From Odontocerum albicorne (Eukaryota; Arthropoda; Insecta; Trichoptera; Odontoceridae): a DNA stretch of 64,000 nucleotides. Positions 11,260 through 21,720 of the stretch are shown here, piece after piece (the first letter of the stretch is position 1; each line of letters starts with the position of its first letter). The position numbers and the translations under genes are program-made. The stretch is from assembly GCA_949825065.1 (NCBI GenBank), contig OX463855.1:38822301-38886300 (forward strand). Direction: 5' to 3'. The notes under the pieces were generated by a model. It saw nothing but the letters and a program-made list of their open reading frames with translations. It was not told the origin of the DNA and did not search any database.

Positions 11260-12560
11260 GGGGAGATTTTGCCGTTCGTCGTCTCGCGTCGTGCTGACAG
11301 ACTGATACCGTCAGACTGCGAGGCGCAGATTACTTTTTAATTCCGTTGCCATTGCGATTAGTTTTATTTCCGTAATGATATAACCGCTTTCGCCACCGAC
11401 TAATCTCTTTTGCCGTTCGTCGTCTCGCGTCGTACTGACAAACTGATACCGTCAGACCGCGAGGCGCAGATTATTTTTCCAATTCCGTTGCCAGTGCGAT
11501 TAGCTTTGTTTCCGTAATGATATAACCACCTTCGCCACAGATTAATCTCTTTTGCTGTTCGTCGTCTCGCGTCGTACTGACAACCTGATACCGTCAGACC
11601 GCGAGGCGCAGATTACTTTTCAATTCCGCTGTCATTGCGATTGGCTTTGTTTCCGTAATGATATAACCGCCTTCGCCACAGATTAATCTCTTTTGCTGTT
11701 CGTCGTCTCGCGTCGTACTGACAAACTGATACCGTCAGACCGCGAGGCGCAGATTACTTTTTCAATTCCGCTGTCATTGCGATTGGCTTTGTTTCCGTAA
11801 TGATATAACCACCTTCGCCACAGATTAATCTCTTTTGCTGTTCGTCGTCTCGCGTCGTACTGACAACCTGATACCGTCGGACCGCGGGGCGCAGCTAACT
11901 TTTTCAATTCCGTTGCCATTGCAATCAGCTTTGTTTCCGTAATGATATAACCACCTTCGCCACAAATTAATCTCTTTTGCAGTTCGTCGTCTCGCGTCGT
12001 ACTGACAAACTGATACCGTCAGACCGCGAGGCGCTGATTACTTTTCCAATTCCGTTGCAGTCGCGATTCAATCCTCTTTAACGTTGTATACCTTAATGGT
12101 GTGAAGTACGTCCTCTCGCGTTGCCCTGACAAATACCGTCAGGCCGCGGGAGACGTATTATATTATTATCAGTTCTGTTTCCGTTATACTAGTGTCTCAT
12201 TACCTAAGGAATAATCTATTTAGCAGTTCGTCGTCTCGCGTCGTGCGGACAAATTGATACCGTCCGTCCGCGAGGCGCGGAATACTTTTTCAATTCCGTT
12301 GCAGTTGCGATTCAATCCTCTTTAACTTTGTATACCTTAATGGTGTGAAATACGTCCTCTCGCGTTGCCCTGACAAATACCGTCAGGCCGCGGGAGACGT
12401 GTTATATGATTATCACTTCCGTTTTCGACATACTAGTATCTCCTTACCAATGAATAATCTATTCAGCAGTTCGTCATCTCGCGTCGTGCGAACAACTTGA
12501 TACCGTCCGTCCGCGAGTCGCGGAATACTTTTTTAATTCCGTTGCAATTGCGATTCAATC
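11260..12560 (+). repeat. Tandem array of stem-loop units (141-142 bp, then alternating longer units)
   Basis: CTCGCG starts at 11,283, 11,424, 11,566, 11,707, 11,849 and 11,991 give a 141-142-bp period. After that two unit types alternate (12,113; 12,235; about 12,357; about 12,478). Each unit folds as CTCGCG-x5-CTGAC-loop-GTCAG-x2-CGCGAG. Stem changes are compensated: CTGAC/GTCAG becomes CGGAC/GTCCG at 12,246 and 12,262, and CTCTCGCG pairs CGCGGGAG in the 12,113 type. The loop keeps GATACC. A further relative is at 12,780. Confidence 0.9.
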
Positions 12561-12779
12561 CTCTTTAACATTGTATTACTTTAATGTATTAAGTACGTCG
12601 GAGTTAACGGATTTGTCGCATTACACAGCGACCGGGAGAGTATCTTTTCTTGTAAGGGGTTAGGTTGAGACTACAGGTTCAGGGGGCAAGCGGGCCTTCC
12701 AGCACGATAGTATTCAAGATTTGCCATTAGGTCTTGGCTCGATTCGAGTGCGTCAGTGGACGCAGTAGCTAATGAGCGT

Positions 12780-12835
12780 TTCGTAATCTCACGTCTGTCC
12801 TGACCAATTGTTCCGGCAGGCCGTGAGACGCGGAA
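12780..12835 (+). repeat. Diverged single stem-loop of the same type
   Basis: CTCACG (12,788-12,793) pairs with CGTGAG (12,822-12,827), and CCTGACC pairs imperfectly with GGCAGG. Relative to the CTCGCG/CGCGAG units both sides of one base pair changed together. Confidence 0.75.
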
Positions 12836-13530
12836 CGTATATTCGGTTCCGTTCTCTTCGCAGTTGAATTTCTTTTACCATTGTGAGTAGTAGCCATCGA
12901 GAATTAGTTCCGTTTCGCATACGATGATAGATCGTTTGGCATGGTGTAGGTAATTGAATCACGTTGTCTCACGTTGCCTTGACCCATCGTTGCAAATGAT
13001 ATACCAAGCATCCGTGGTCTCGACCCGCTGTCGCCTGAAGTAGGCAGTAAGCCGTAGTTGCACGAGAAAGGATGCGCACGCAGAGGTTAGATCCAGTCCG
13101 GTGTTCACTATTTAGTGACCCGGTGGAATATACGAAGGTTAATAGCATATGGAGTAGTGATAGGCTCATCGGTGCCTAATTGGGAGTCATTCATGGTCGG
13201 GAAAGTACAGGTTCTTAAATTAAATTTTCGTTATATTCTTGTTAATGTTTAAATCATACCTTGAAAGTATGCACTGTCGGATTCTTTGATGAATGGCAGT
13301 AAAGTTTTTTTTTTATAAATGACATCACCAGTGAGAGTTCATAATTCCGCTAGGGTGATTAGACAGTGAGCTAGTCGTGAGGCAATCTCGTATGGAGTCA
13401 TGTCCATATGTTCTATGTACGGGTTTGGTACTCTTCCCCGTGATTAGTGTGGTTATTACTTTTAAAGAGTATCTGGCGCTCAGAGCCTGGGCCTGGACCA
13501 TGAGTGACGGAATGCTGAGAGCCTCGAGTA
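12836..13530 (+). other. Interior of the LTR element without repeats recognised
   Basis: No long frame is present. A third relative of the stem-loop may start near 12,967 (TCTCACGTTGCCTTGACC) but its 3' arm is not clear. Confidence 0.4.
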
Positions 13531-13539
13531 GAGTGTACT

Positions 13540-13930
13540 AAATTTCTTGTGTACTGAGGGGTAGGCTTCCTTCAGTATCGGGTGTTCATAAGGTTGAACA
13601 TTGCTTTAGTGCAAGACCCGTGGAGGATGTTGCTGTTTATAAACTACCTTCGGATGATAGTCCGTAGGGTAACGAATCTGTATAGTATACAGAATTTCTT
13701 ATGTACTGAGGGGTAGGCTTCCTTCAGTATCGGGTGTTCATAAGGTTGAACATTGCTTTAGTGCAAGACCCATTGAGGATGGTTGAGGTTTGAAAATTAC
13801 CTTCGGATAATAGTCCGTAGGGTAAAGAATTTGTGGAATCCACAGAAATACGAACGAAGGGAGGGGTTGGCTTCCTTCCGTGTTGGATGTTCTTAAGGTT
13901 GAACCTTAATCTAGTCAAACATCCATTGAA
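13540..13930 (+). repeat. Tandem structured repeat, about 150-bp unit, 3 copies
   Basis: GGGGTAGGCTTCCTTCAGTA occurs near 13,558 and 13,706, with a diverged third copy near 13,861. Each unit holds a long arm pair (CGGGTGTTC with ACCCG in copy 1, GGATGTTC with AACATCC in copy 3) and a small hairpin (TACCTTCGGA...TCCGTAGGGTA near 13,646 and 13,799). The outer stem changes on both sides between copies. Confidence 0.8.
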
Positions 13931-14570
13931 AATAATTGCTTGAAACGTTGGAAAGTATTGTTAGGCTAGTTGCTCGTTATAATGGAAATGGGGATGGAGT
14001 CACCTCGCTAAAAGGATTCTCAAGGAGTTAGAAAATTGTTATTAGTTCGGTAATTGCATATCTGAGTTATTGGCTTGGGCTGTTGGACCCGAGGATTTAA
14101 GGAAATTGGAGCTGCTCCTAGTATATTTTTTTGGAGAGTAGTAGTATCCTGCATCGGTGGTACGGATGGTTAATACTGGTGTAACCAGTTCATGGGATTA
14201 TTGCCTTATAGAGAGGAATGGCATCGCTGGATGAGAACCTGGGATTTACTGTTCTGTTTTGTTATAGCACTATATTGAGAAGTTTAGATCTGTTGCCTTG
14301 TAGGTTGGCTCACATTCTCTGTTTGGAAGTAGTTTTGTTCCGTTGTGTAATTCGTTACATACTGTGAGTTTTCTTTTCGGGTGGTTAACTATGAACCACC
14401 CCCTCTTCGAAGAGTTGTTGTCCCGCACACGGGAATAAATTTGTTTAGGTAGGGCTTTTTGTTATTCCTGTTTACTGCATAGCGTATTAATATCATGTGT
14501 TTGTGTTTTTGTGTTTATTTTCCTTTTGTTTCCTTTTTCTTTTCTTCCCTAATAATTGTGATTAAATTAT
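13931..14570 (+). other. Interior of the LTR element, no gene seen
   Basis: There is only mixed non-coding sequence with T-rich runs; no frame or repeat is recognised. Confidence 0.4.
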
Positions 14571-14577
14571 TTTTCTT

Positions 14578-14905
14578 CAAGGCTTACGGACGGCCTATAA
14601 TACATCCAGTAAAAGGCTTACGGACGGCCTATAATACATCCAGCCAAGGGTTTACGGATGGCCGGAATACATCCAGCATGAGGTTTACGGATGGCCGGAA
14701 TACATCCAGCATGAGGTTTACGGATGGCCGGTTTACATCCAGCATGAGGTTTACGGATGGCCGGAACACATCCAGTATTTTGTCTGTATCATTAATTTGT
14801 TTTGTATTAAATGTTGTGTTTAAAATCATTCGTTTTAAGGTTTACGGATGGCCTAATACATCCAGCATGAGGCTTACGGATGGCCGGAACTCATCCAGTA
14901 TCTTG
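14578..14905 (+). repeat. Tandem repeat of about 37 bp, small hairpin units
   Basis: TTACGGATGGCCGGAATACA followed by TCCAGCATGAGG repeats about six times in 14,578-14,780 and twice more in 14,835-14,900. GGATG and CATCC can pair around the GCCGGAATA loop. A 158-codon frame across it only restates the repeat (TDGRNTSS) and is not a gene. Confidence 0.85.
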
Positions 14906-15830
14906 TCTGTATTATGTTTTTTTTGTAACCATCGTCCTTCTCGTGCTCAAGGTAGCATGCAGAGGCCCTGAACTGCCTCTAAGCGTTCGGGTTGAGAGAG
15001 GCTAGCCTCTCGACCGGTTAATATTTTGGTGAGGGCCGTTCGGTGCATCAGCGATGTATTGAATTGTCTCCACCACGGGCGTCATGAACCCGCATTAGCA
15101 GAGTTGCCGCTCCAGCATGTTCTGGTGGGCACGCGCTTCTGGCTTGGAAGGGTTCGATTGGTGCAACCGCGTGTTCTGACCCTCAGATCTTGGTTATCCT
15201 CAGGCGTCATATGCGGATTCGCGTGATTCTTGGTTCTGGTCTGGGGGCCGGGGGACGTGTCTTGCTGAAGATCGGGCCTAACCGCGAGTGTTTCAATAAC
15301 ATTGTTTATTCTTTTCAGAGAGAGAATAGGAATGGACTAGAATTTCAGGGAGAGGGTTAGGTGTGAGCCGTGTGGTAGGACAGTCGTTGAACAGCCGGTT
15401 CTGCTTCGTTCTAGCTATGTTAGATTTCCTAATAGTTTAGAAGGTGTCTTTTTAGAATTCCGTCTCGAAAGAATTTTCGGTCCTTATCTGATTACATTGG
15501 CTTGCGTAATAATTACCACTTATTATGCCAGATGGGTGGGCAGTTGTGATTGTAGAAATGTGTAGTGCAGTCCTTACCGTAAGGGCTGGATTTGGGCTTG
15601 TATTGATTGATCTCTGTTCACAGTGAGGGGGAGAGGTTGGCAATGGAGGAGTAGAGTCACCCGTATAAACCCTGTAAGTGTATAATTAAGTAAGTGTCCA
15701 GTGTATCTTTAAGGTCAGCCGCGAAACAGGCTACAGTGTTTAGTGAGAGGATGAATGGAGATTAACTAATTTGGTTGTAAACCTTTTCTCAGCATGATGC
15801 CCTGAGAGGAGGGGTGGGTTAATTATCTAT
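14906..15830 (+). other. Interior of the LTR element, no gene seen
   Basis: This stretch is slightly richer in G+C (about 14,940-15,260), with short frames that show no family motif. Confidence 0.4.
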
Positions 15831-16420
15831 TAACGGTCTACCTATTTGTGATATAGGGTGACCATGTTTAATATCATTTTGTTTTTTTTTTTTTTTGTTT
15901 TGTTGTTTTTTCCCTTTGCTCTGTACTTTGATGTATCACCAGCCGGGCTTTAGGTAGAATCATTATCTCCTTGTTATTATTCACGGTCTACCTTTTGTAA
16001 TATAGGGTGACCATGTATAATATAATTTTGTGTTTTTTTTTATTTAATGTGGTTTCCTTTTTGTTGTTTCTGCTCTGTACTTTGATGTATCACCAGCCGG
16101 GCTTTATGTAAAAATCATTATCTCCTTGTTATTATTGACGGCTTACCTTTTTGTGATATAGGATGACCATGTATAATATAATTTTGTTTTTTTTTATTTT
16201 TTTTTTATGTGGATTCCTTTTTGTTTTGTTTCTGACCTACCCGTTGATGTATCACAAGCCGTGCTCATGTAAAATCATTATCTCCTTGTTCTTGGGGACG
16301 GCCTACCTTTAGTGATATAGGGTGACCATCCATAATACTTGGTGTTATTTTAATTTTATTGGAAATTCTTTTGTTTATATCTGATCACCTTTGAAGTATA
16401 CGGTGACCATGCCCTAGGTG
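15831..16420 (+). repeat. Tandem repeat of about 150 bp, 4-5 copies
   Basis: TACCTWTTTGTRATATAGGG followed by TGACCATG recurs near 15,838, 15,986, 16,143 and 16,303, with a partial copy near 16,385. Between them run T-rich tracts and GATGTATCACCAGCCGGGCT. GGTCTACC can pair with GGGTGACC in most copies, so these too are probable hairpins. Confidence 0.8.
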
Positions 16421-16882
16421 AATTTGTCTATATCTATTGTCTTTGTTTTTTTTGTTTTATTTGTTTTGTTTATTAAAATTATTTTAGGAATTGTACTCCC
16501 TGTATTATGCAATTGTTTCAGTGCTGGTTGCCCTGTGGTTAAACCAGTATTGGAAAGATAATCTTCTGTACTATTGTAAGGAGTTACCGGAGGATTGTTC
16601 CGTGCTCCTTAGTATAAGGTTATGGGCTATAATAGATTCAGTAGTGTGTTGTCATCGTAAGGTTTCCGTGGTTTCCTTGCGGCTAGGTTCCCTTACACCA
16701 ATTAGGGGTGTCCTACAGGCAAATGCTGACAACCGGTAAATCGGCCACGAGACCGTATCCAGTAGGGGGGACATACACCCCTTGCTCCTTATTATTGCCT
16801 ACAGCTGATGTGTCTATACTCTGGGAATGATAATTTTTTTTTTGTTGTTTTTTTTTGTTTTCTTTTATAACATAAGATGGAG
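16421..16882 (+). other. 3' untranslated end of the LTR element
   Basis: No convincing frame. The bases just before the 3' LTR (AAGATGGAG, 16,874-16,882) are purine-rich and are the best candidate polypurine tract, though short. Confidence 0.45.
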
Positions 16883-18335
16883 TGTTAGGAGTATATTTAT
16901 TTTTTTTATAAAAGACGGGTGAGAAGTTTGGGATTTATCCAAAAGGGAAAATAACGCGCGAGATTGATTGATACGAGCGGAATTAAAACGGACTTCCCTG
17001 TATTCTGATTTTGACGGGTAAATAATGACGCATAAAAATCGAGTCCGAGCGTGACGCAGTTGTAATTAGGACAGGGAATGATGCAATCGTCCGTTGTTTC
17101 TGGAAGATTCTATTCCAAAACGGGCGGCTTAAAGAATTTCATCTAGCACCGAGCAATTGCGTCACTTATAATAAATAATCAAACGCAAGGGTTTGATTGG
17201 TCAAATTACGGCCCGACCAAAGATTTGACGAATCAGGACATCGCTTACAAATATGATCAACGGGCGAAAGGGTATCACGTGGGGATGCACAGGTAAGGCG
17301 GTCAGAAGGTGGGTGCTTCATTACGAGCGGTACCGTCACGATTACTAGTCCTGTTATTAAGACAGCTCCCGGTCGGGGGAATACGAATTAATAATTAAAT
17401 AATTCGTTCAAGTTATCGGTCAGTTACCTTGTGGTCCGAGTTATAATATCCTGGTGGGAAATACGAATTAATAATTAGCTTTTTTTGTGAAAGTTCTTCT
17501 GGCACTTCCATCCAGACTTGACGCGGGGATTTATCTGCGGAATAGTATTTTCCAAAGAAATAATCTTGGATTATTATTGGCTCCATCGGGCGTGAAGCAA
17601 GTAAAGTTTCGAGAAACTAAAAAAAAGCGGTTCTTTAAATAACTGCGGGTCGGAAATCGTTCTCCCAGGCCGAAGGCCAAGGAAGAAGATTGGAAGCGGG
17701 GCAGCGCGAGCTTCAAAGGACGCTTGCGGCATCATCATCATCATCAGAGTCATCGTTCCGGTTTCGTTTTCGGGGGAAATCTTCTGGTTCTTCCACAGTT
17801 CCGAGAGTATAGACATTACGCGTATCGTTCCTTATCGATATTCATGGTATCGTGGGGTGAGTGATCTCTTTTTATTGTAACCTATCATTGTGGATTTCTC
17901 CTTACCTCATAGCCTTTATGTTTGTGCTGAATATTGAGCGGGAATCGGTCTTTAATGCAAGCCCAAATTATTAGTCTGCCTACTCTGGTATTTTTTGGTA
18001 ATATATATAATTTTTTCTCGGCATTATTGCGGAGTTTTTTTTTTTTTTATTTTATAATCTCATTGGATTAAACTAAGTATTATCACAATTTTATGTCTTT
18101 CCTTTGTTGTTACCTTTGTCCCGGAGATAATATCTTGGAGGCCTAGTATAAATTATTGTGCCCATCGCAATCTGAGACGAAAGAGTACTTGTTCTGTAAT
18201 TTCTTCATTTGCCGCTGAGAACCGGGTAAGTTTTATTGAGAGAGAAATATCGCAGAAGTGTTTAAACTATTGCTTTATTGTTGCATGGAGGCAACGCTCT
18301 TTCTTAATTTAGTAAATATAGGTATAAGTGTGACA
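16883..18335 (+). repeat. 3' long terminal repeat, 1,453 bp
   Basis: Same sequence as 8,638-10,089 with one extra T in the long T run. It ends GTGTGACA at 18,335 and is followed by CAGC, the target duplication. Confidence 0.95.
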
Positions 18336-18810
18336 CAGCGATACTCCTGAGTACCTTCATTTCGCTGGTTCAAAGGAGATTTTTGGTTCTGACAGTGTCG
18401 GCTTTAGATTCTATGCTGTATGTCATTATGAGGCGGGCACAGGTCTTATATATCCTCACCTTGCTTTGGATGTTCATATAGCCTTTTGTGATTGTTCAAG
18501 CACTTCGCCATAGAGGTCATTATTGCACATAATGCTAGCACCCAAGTATTTAAATGTTGTAACTTGTTCAATTTGTGTGTCGTTGATCGCCACACTGCAT
18601 CAAATTGGCTCTCTGACTAGAGTCATGCATTTAGTCTTGCTGATGGAGTTAGACATGTTGTATTTTTTGGAAGCAGTTTAGAATCGATGTAGCATTTGTT
18701 GCAGATCTTCCTCTGATTCGGCTATGATGGTGGCATCGTCAGCATAGCGTATGATGCTTAGCATATTGTCACCCATTTTGTATCCCAGGTTAAGATCGGC
18801 AACTTCTATA
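18336..18810 (-). pseudogene. LINE RT catalytic half, split by the LTR element (family C)
   Basis: The minus strand reads LGYKMGD, then RYADDATIIAESEEDLQQML, SKTKCMTLVREPI and a TFKYLG segment, ending MKVLRSIAG at the junction. RYADD is the RT catalytic box and the rest is the thumb/connection region of non-LTR ORF2. This is the N-terminal side of the fragment at 8,345-8,637. The frame has several stops (for example within the QTASKKYN region), so the LINE was already dead or has decayed. It is truncated near 18,810, upstream of the RT palm core. Confidence 0.85.
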
Positions 18811-19085
18811 TATTATATTTAGGTTGAGATTTGATTTTTTTTTTAGGAAACAGGAAAGGATAAGATTAATGAGATGACGATGAGGAATAATGAAAATGTT
18901 AAATACTTGTATAAACGTGATGATAATACATATATATATAACATTACATACAAATATACGTACGTTACACACGGTAATATATACATGTGTGTAAGTGAAA
19001 CAACAATGAAGGCAAGATGAAGGTGAGTAAAATATAAAATGATGTATATATATAGGTATATGGGGAGACGTGTATGAAGATGTGA
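18811..19085. other. AT-rich spacer
   Basis: Contains TATA-type dinucleotide stretches (18,930-18,960; 19,040-19,060) and no frame with a family motif. Confidence 0.4.
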
Positions 19086-19089
19086 TTTA

Positions 19090-20000
19090 ACCATGGAGTA
19101 ATTCCCCGTTGCACACACAATTCAGCGTATGCGCACAATGAACTAATTTACGTACACGCTGAATTGTGTATGCAAAGAAGAACATAATAAGTTTAAAAAA
19201 AATGATAAGTTTTAAAATAACAATTTTTTTCTGAAAAATCAACAAAATCATTGTAAAGCACATTTGTAACTTCACTATTAACATAGTTTAACAATATGAT
19301 AAATCGGTCAACTCTTTGAAGTTTTATTCGCTTAACAGATCTGCTCGTGAACTATGTAACTTTTTCTTTATTTTCTTATTGTCTTGTCTTATCTCCTTGT
19401 TTCTTGTCTCGCTTCTTGGCTCCTGACTGTTCTTCCATTATTTCGTAGGTTTTCTGGGGTGACGAATTTCAGTAGGTTTCCTGTATAACGCCATGTGATA
19501 TCTTGGTGTTTGCTATCCTTTCCATATGTGAACGCCATTGTCTTCTCCACCTCTCCCGTCTATCAACTTAAACCGCACATCCTGTTTTATTAATTGTAAA
19601 CTATACTATACTAAACGTCCTTTACATAATAACAGTAACATTTATATACATATAAACAAAATCCGAACGACTTTGACCAGTAAAGCGTATTGAAGAATGT
19701 TAAAAGCAGAATAAATCATCGAAAAGGACCCAAGTCACGTTTTACCTGTTCTGAAATAATCGAAGAAACATCTCACCGCTCTGTATGGGCTCGTATGGAA
19801 TAAAAGCGCTCGAGGACGTGATTTGAAAGCGAAACAATTCCCCGTTGCACACACAATTCAGCGCACGCGCACTATGAATTGATTGACGCACACGCTGAAT
19901 TGTGTATACAAAGAAAAACATAAATAATGTTTTCAAATAAACTATATATTTTTTTGAAAATCAACAAAATCATTTAAAGCATAACAACCTATACACAACT
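19090..20000. repeat. Dispersed repeat (297-bp family), two palindromic cores and a LINE-like tail
   Basis: Two inverted cores with CACAATTCAGCG / CGCTGAATTGTG occur at about 19,117-19,168 and 19,851-19,905, each preceded by ATTCCCCGTTGCACACAC. The stretch 19,380-19,570 resembles 21,070-21,310 and 23,430-23,650. Those read, on the minus strand, as a degenerate LINE ORF2 tail (HVDRMGNTRIS). So the family seems to be a composite that travels with an old LINE 3' end. Confidence 0.65.
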
Positions 20001-20077
20001 TTTGTATCGAAACATTATTTCACAGTATGAAGATCTTTCATTGATCAATCACTCTGACATTTTCCCCGTTTACTATA

Positions 20078-21050
20078 TATCGTCGATCAATAAGTCCCGG
20101 AACAACCAACAGATGGCGCCTCTAATAACAAACCTATACCATTATCAGTTAGTACCAACCTTTAGAAGTTACGTGTCAAACTTTCATAACATTCCGACAT
20201 TGTGTCATTGAGTTACAGTGGTTTAAGTGACGCTACTTTTGCTATTTTCAAAACAATGGAAAAAACCGAATTTCGTGTGTTGATAAAACATTGCCTTTAA
20301 ATGGGAAAAAATACCGTTCAAACTCAGCGATGGCTTGAAGTGTTATCCGGGCTCTGCTCCATCGAAAACAACCATTGGTACATGGTATGCTGATTTCAAA
20401 CGCGACACAAATGATGCTGAACGCTCTGGTCATCCAAATGAGGCTGTTACACCAGAAAACATAAAAAAAAACTCAAAATCGTGATGGAAAATCGCAAAGT
20501 AAAGTTGCGTGAGATAGCCGACATCCTGAATATGTAATTTGGTAGTATTTACACTATTTTGCATGAACATTTGTTCATGAAAAAGCTTTTTTCGAAATGG
20601 GTGCCGCGTTTGCTCACAATGGAACAGAAACAACGACGTATCGATGATTCAGAGCGCTGTTTGGCACTGTTTACGCCAAATAAACAGGAGTTTTTGCGTC
20701 GGTATGTGACAATGGATGAAACTTAGCCAAATTTCATGAATTGAACTTCGAATTGCTTCCGCACCCACCGTATTCTCCAGATTTGGTCGCCAGCGACTAT
20801 TGGCTGTTCGCAGACCTCAAAAAGATTTTCCAGGGAAAGAGATTTGGCTCCAATGAAGAAGTGATTGCCGAAACTAACGCCTATTTTGAAACCAAAGATA
20901 AATCGTTCTACACGGCTGGCATAGAAAAGTTAGGAAAGCGTTGGAATGAATGTATCGCTCTTGAAGCAGACTATGTTGATGAATAAAAAAGAATTTTGGC
21001 AAACAAATGATGTTTTAGTAGTGAGGCCCGGGACTTATTGATCGATGTGT
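20078..21050 (+). mobile_element. Mariner-like element, internally deleted, 0.97 kb
   Basis: The ends share CGATCAATAAGTCCCGG in inverted orientation (20,084-20,100 and near 21,028-21,044), with TA at or near each edge. A full mariner is about 1.3 kb, so roughly 300 bp is missing. What remains encodes an N-terminal part (from an ATG near 20,256: MEKTEFRVLIKHC and an HTH region) and a C-terminal part. The whole first catalytic-Asp region and the second Asp region are lost at about 20,724. There are also stops and shifts upstream. The exact outer ends are uncertain by a few bases. Confidence 0.85.
20727..20986 (+). pseudogene. Mariner transposase C-terminal fragment
   Basis: The frame of about 85 codons reads KFHELNFELLPHPPYSPDL then SDYWLFADLKKIFQGKRF to a stop after ADYVDE. 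The Asp of SDYW is the third catalytic residue of the D,D34D triad. The first two Asp are gone with the internal deletion, so it cannot be active. It is close to the copy at 49,944-50,515: both share FELLPHP, WLFADLKK and WNECIALE. Confidence 0.9.
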
Positions 21051-21059
21051 TACATTTGA

Positions 21060-21720
21060 TATATCTGATGGTGTCCTATCCGATATGAGTGTCTGTATTT
21101 CTTCTTCTCTCGTGTTGTTGTTCTCGCTTCCCAACTCTTGTCAGTCCTTCCATCTTTACAGTTTTCAGGGGAAACGACTGCCAGTAGGTTTCCCGCGTAT
21201 CACCATGTGCGATATTCTGTTATCACCATGTGCGATATTCTGGTATTCGCCATTCTTCCCATACGTGAATGCGATTGTTTTGTTTTCTGCCTTCCCCGCC
21301 TGACAACTTGAACAGGACTTTCTGTATTTATTTATAAAAAAAACACGCTACGTTGAGGTGTCTGTTTTCTTACATATTATAGTTACATTTGTAAAGACAA
21401 TGTGTTCACTGGCTTTGATCAGTTAAACGTATGAAGTCACTGTCTAGTCAGTGATCGGTCAAATTAGAAGCAATGCAAAAAGGACTCGGCTTACAATTTA
21501 TGTGTTGAAAAATATACAAATCTAATGTGTACTTTACATATAATGGTAACATTTATAAACAAAATTCCATCGACTTTGATCAGTCCAGCGTATTGAAGAA
21601 TGGTAAAAATATAGGAATCATGCAAAAGGAGCCAACTTACATTTACCTGTTCTTAGATATTGAGAAAGCATCTCGCCGCTTTCTATGGGCTCGAAAGGAA
21701 GTGATTAAATCGTGATTTTA
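21060..21720. repeat. Dispersed repeat, LINE-tail-like module plus 297-bp-family module
   Basis: 21,070-21,310 matches 19,380-19,570 and 23,430-23,650. 21,310-21,720 carries the CAATTTGATCGACTT-like and CTCGCCGCTTTCTATGGGCT modules that lead into the tandem array. Confidence 0.6.

Larger units (their letters stand above)
8638..18335 (+). mobile_element. Young non-autonomous LTR retroelement (LARD-like), 9.7 kb
   Basis: Two direct LTRs (8,638-10,089 and 16,883-18,335) both begin TGTTAGGAG and end GTGTGACA. They enclose 6,793 bp with no protease, reverse transcriptase, RNase H or integrase frame. CAGC occurs immediately before (8,634-8,637) and after (18,336-18,339), a 4-bp target duplication as in Ty3/gypsy-group insertions. 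The element lies inside a LINE RT frame that stays in register across the site, which fixes the ends. The LTRs differ, as far as I can read, only in a poly-T run (13 against 14). The interior has a 93-codon gag-like frame and then tandem structured arrays. By size and content it fits a large retrotransposon derivative mobilised in trans. A standard TGG primer-binding site is not obvious after the 5' LTR; the sequence there reads ATGTCGCCCGTACGTGGGGC. Confidence 0.9.

Noticed and set aside
11260..12560. Ribosomal or snRNA genes suggested by the G+C-rich hairpins
   Set aside because: The tandem units, their place between LTRs and the lack of any rRNA or snRNA consensus argue against it.
14495..14971. 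158-codon plus-strand frame
   Set aside because: It is produced by the 37-bp tandem repeat (TDGRNTSS repeated) and T-rich sequence; no gene.
16491..16739. 82-codon frame near the 3' end of the LTR element, considered as env or pol remnant
   Set aside because: No transmembrane pattern or pol motif; the frame is not followed by related sequence.
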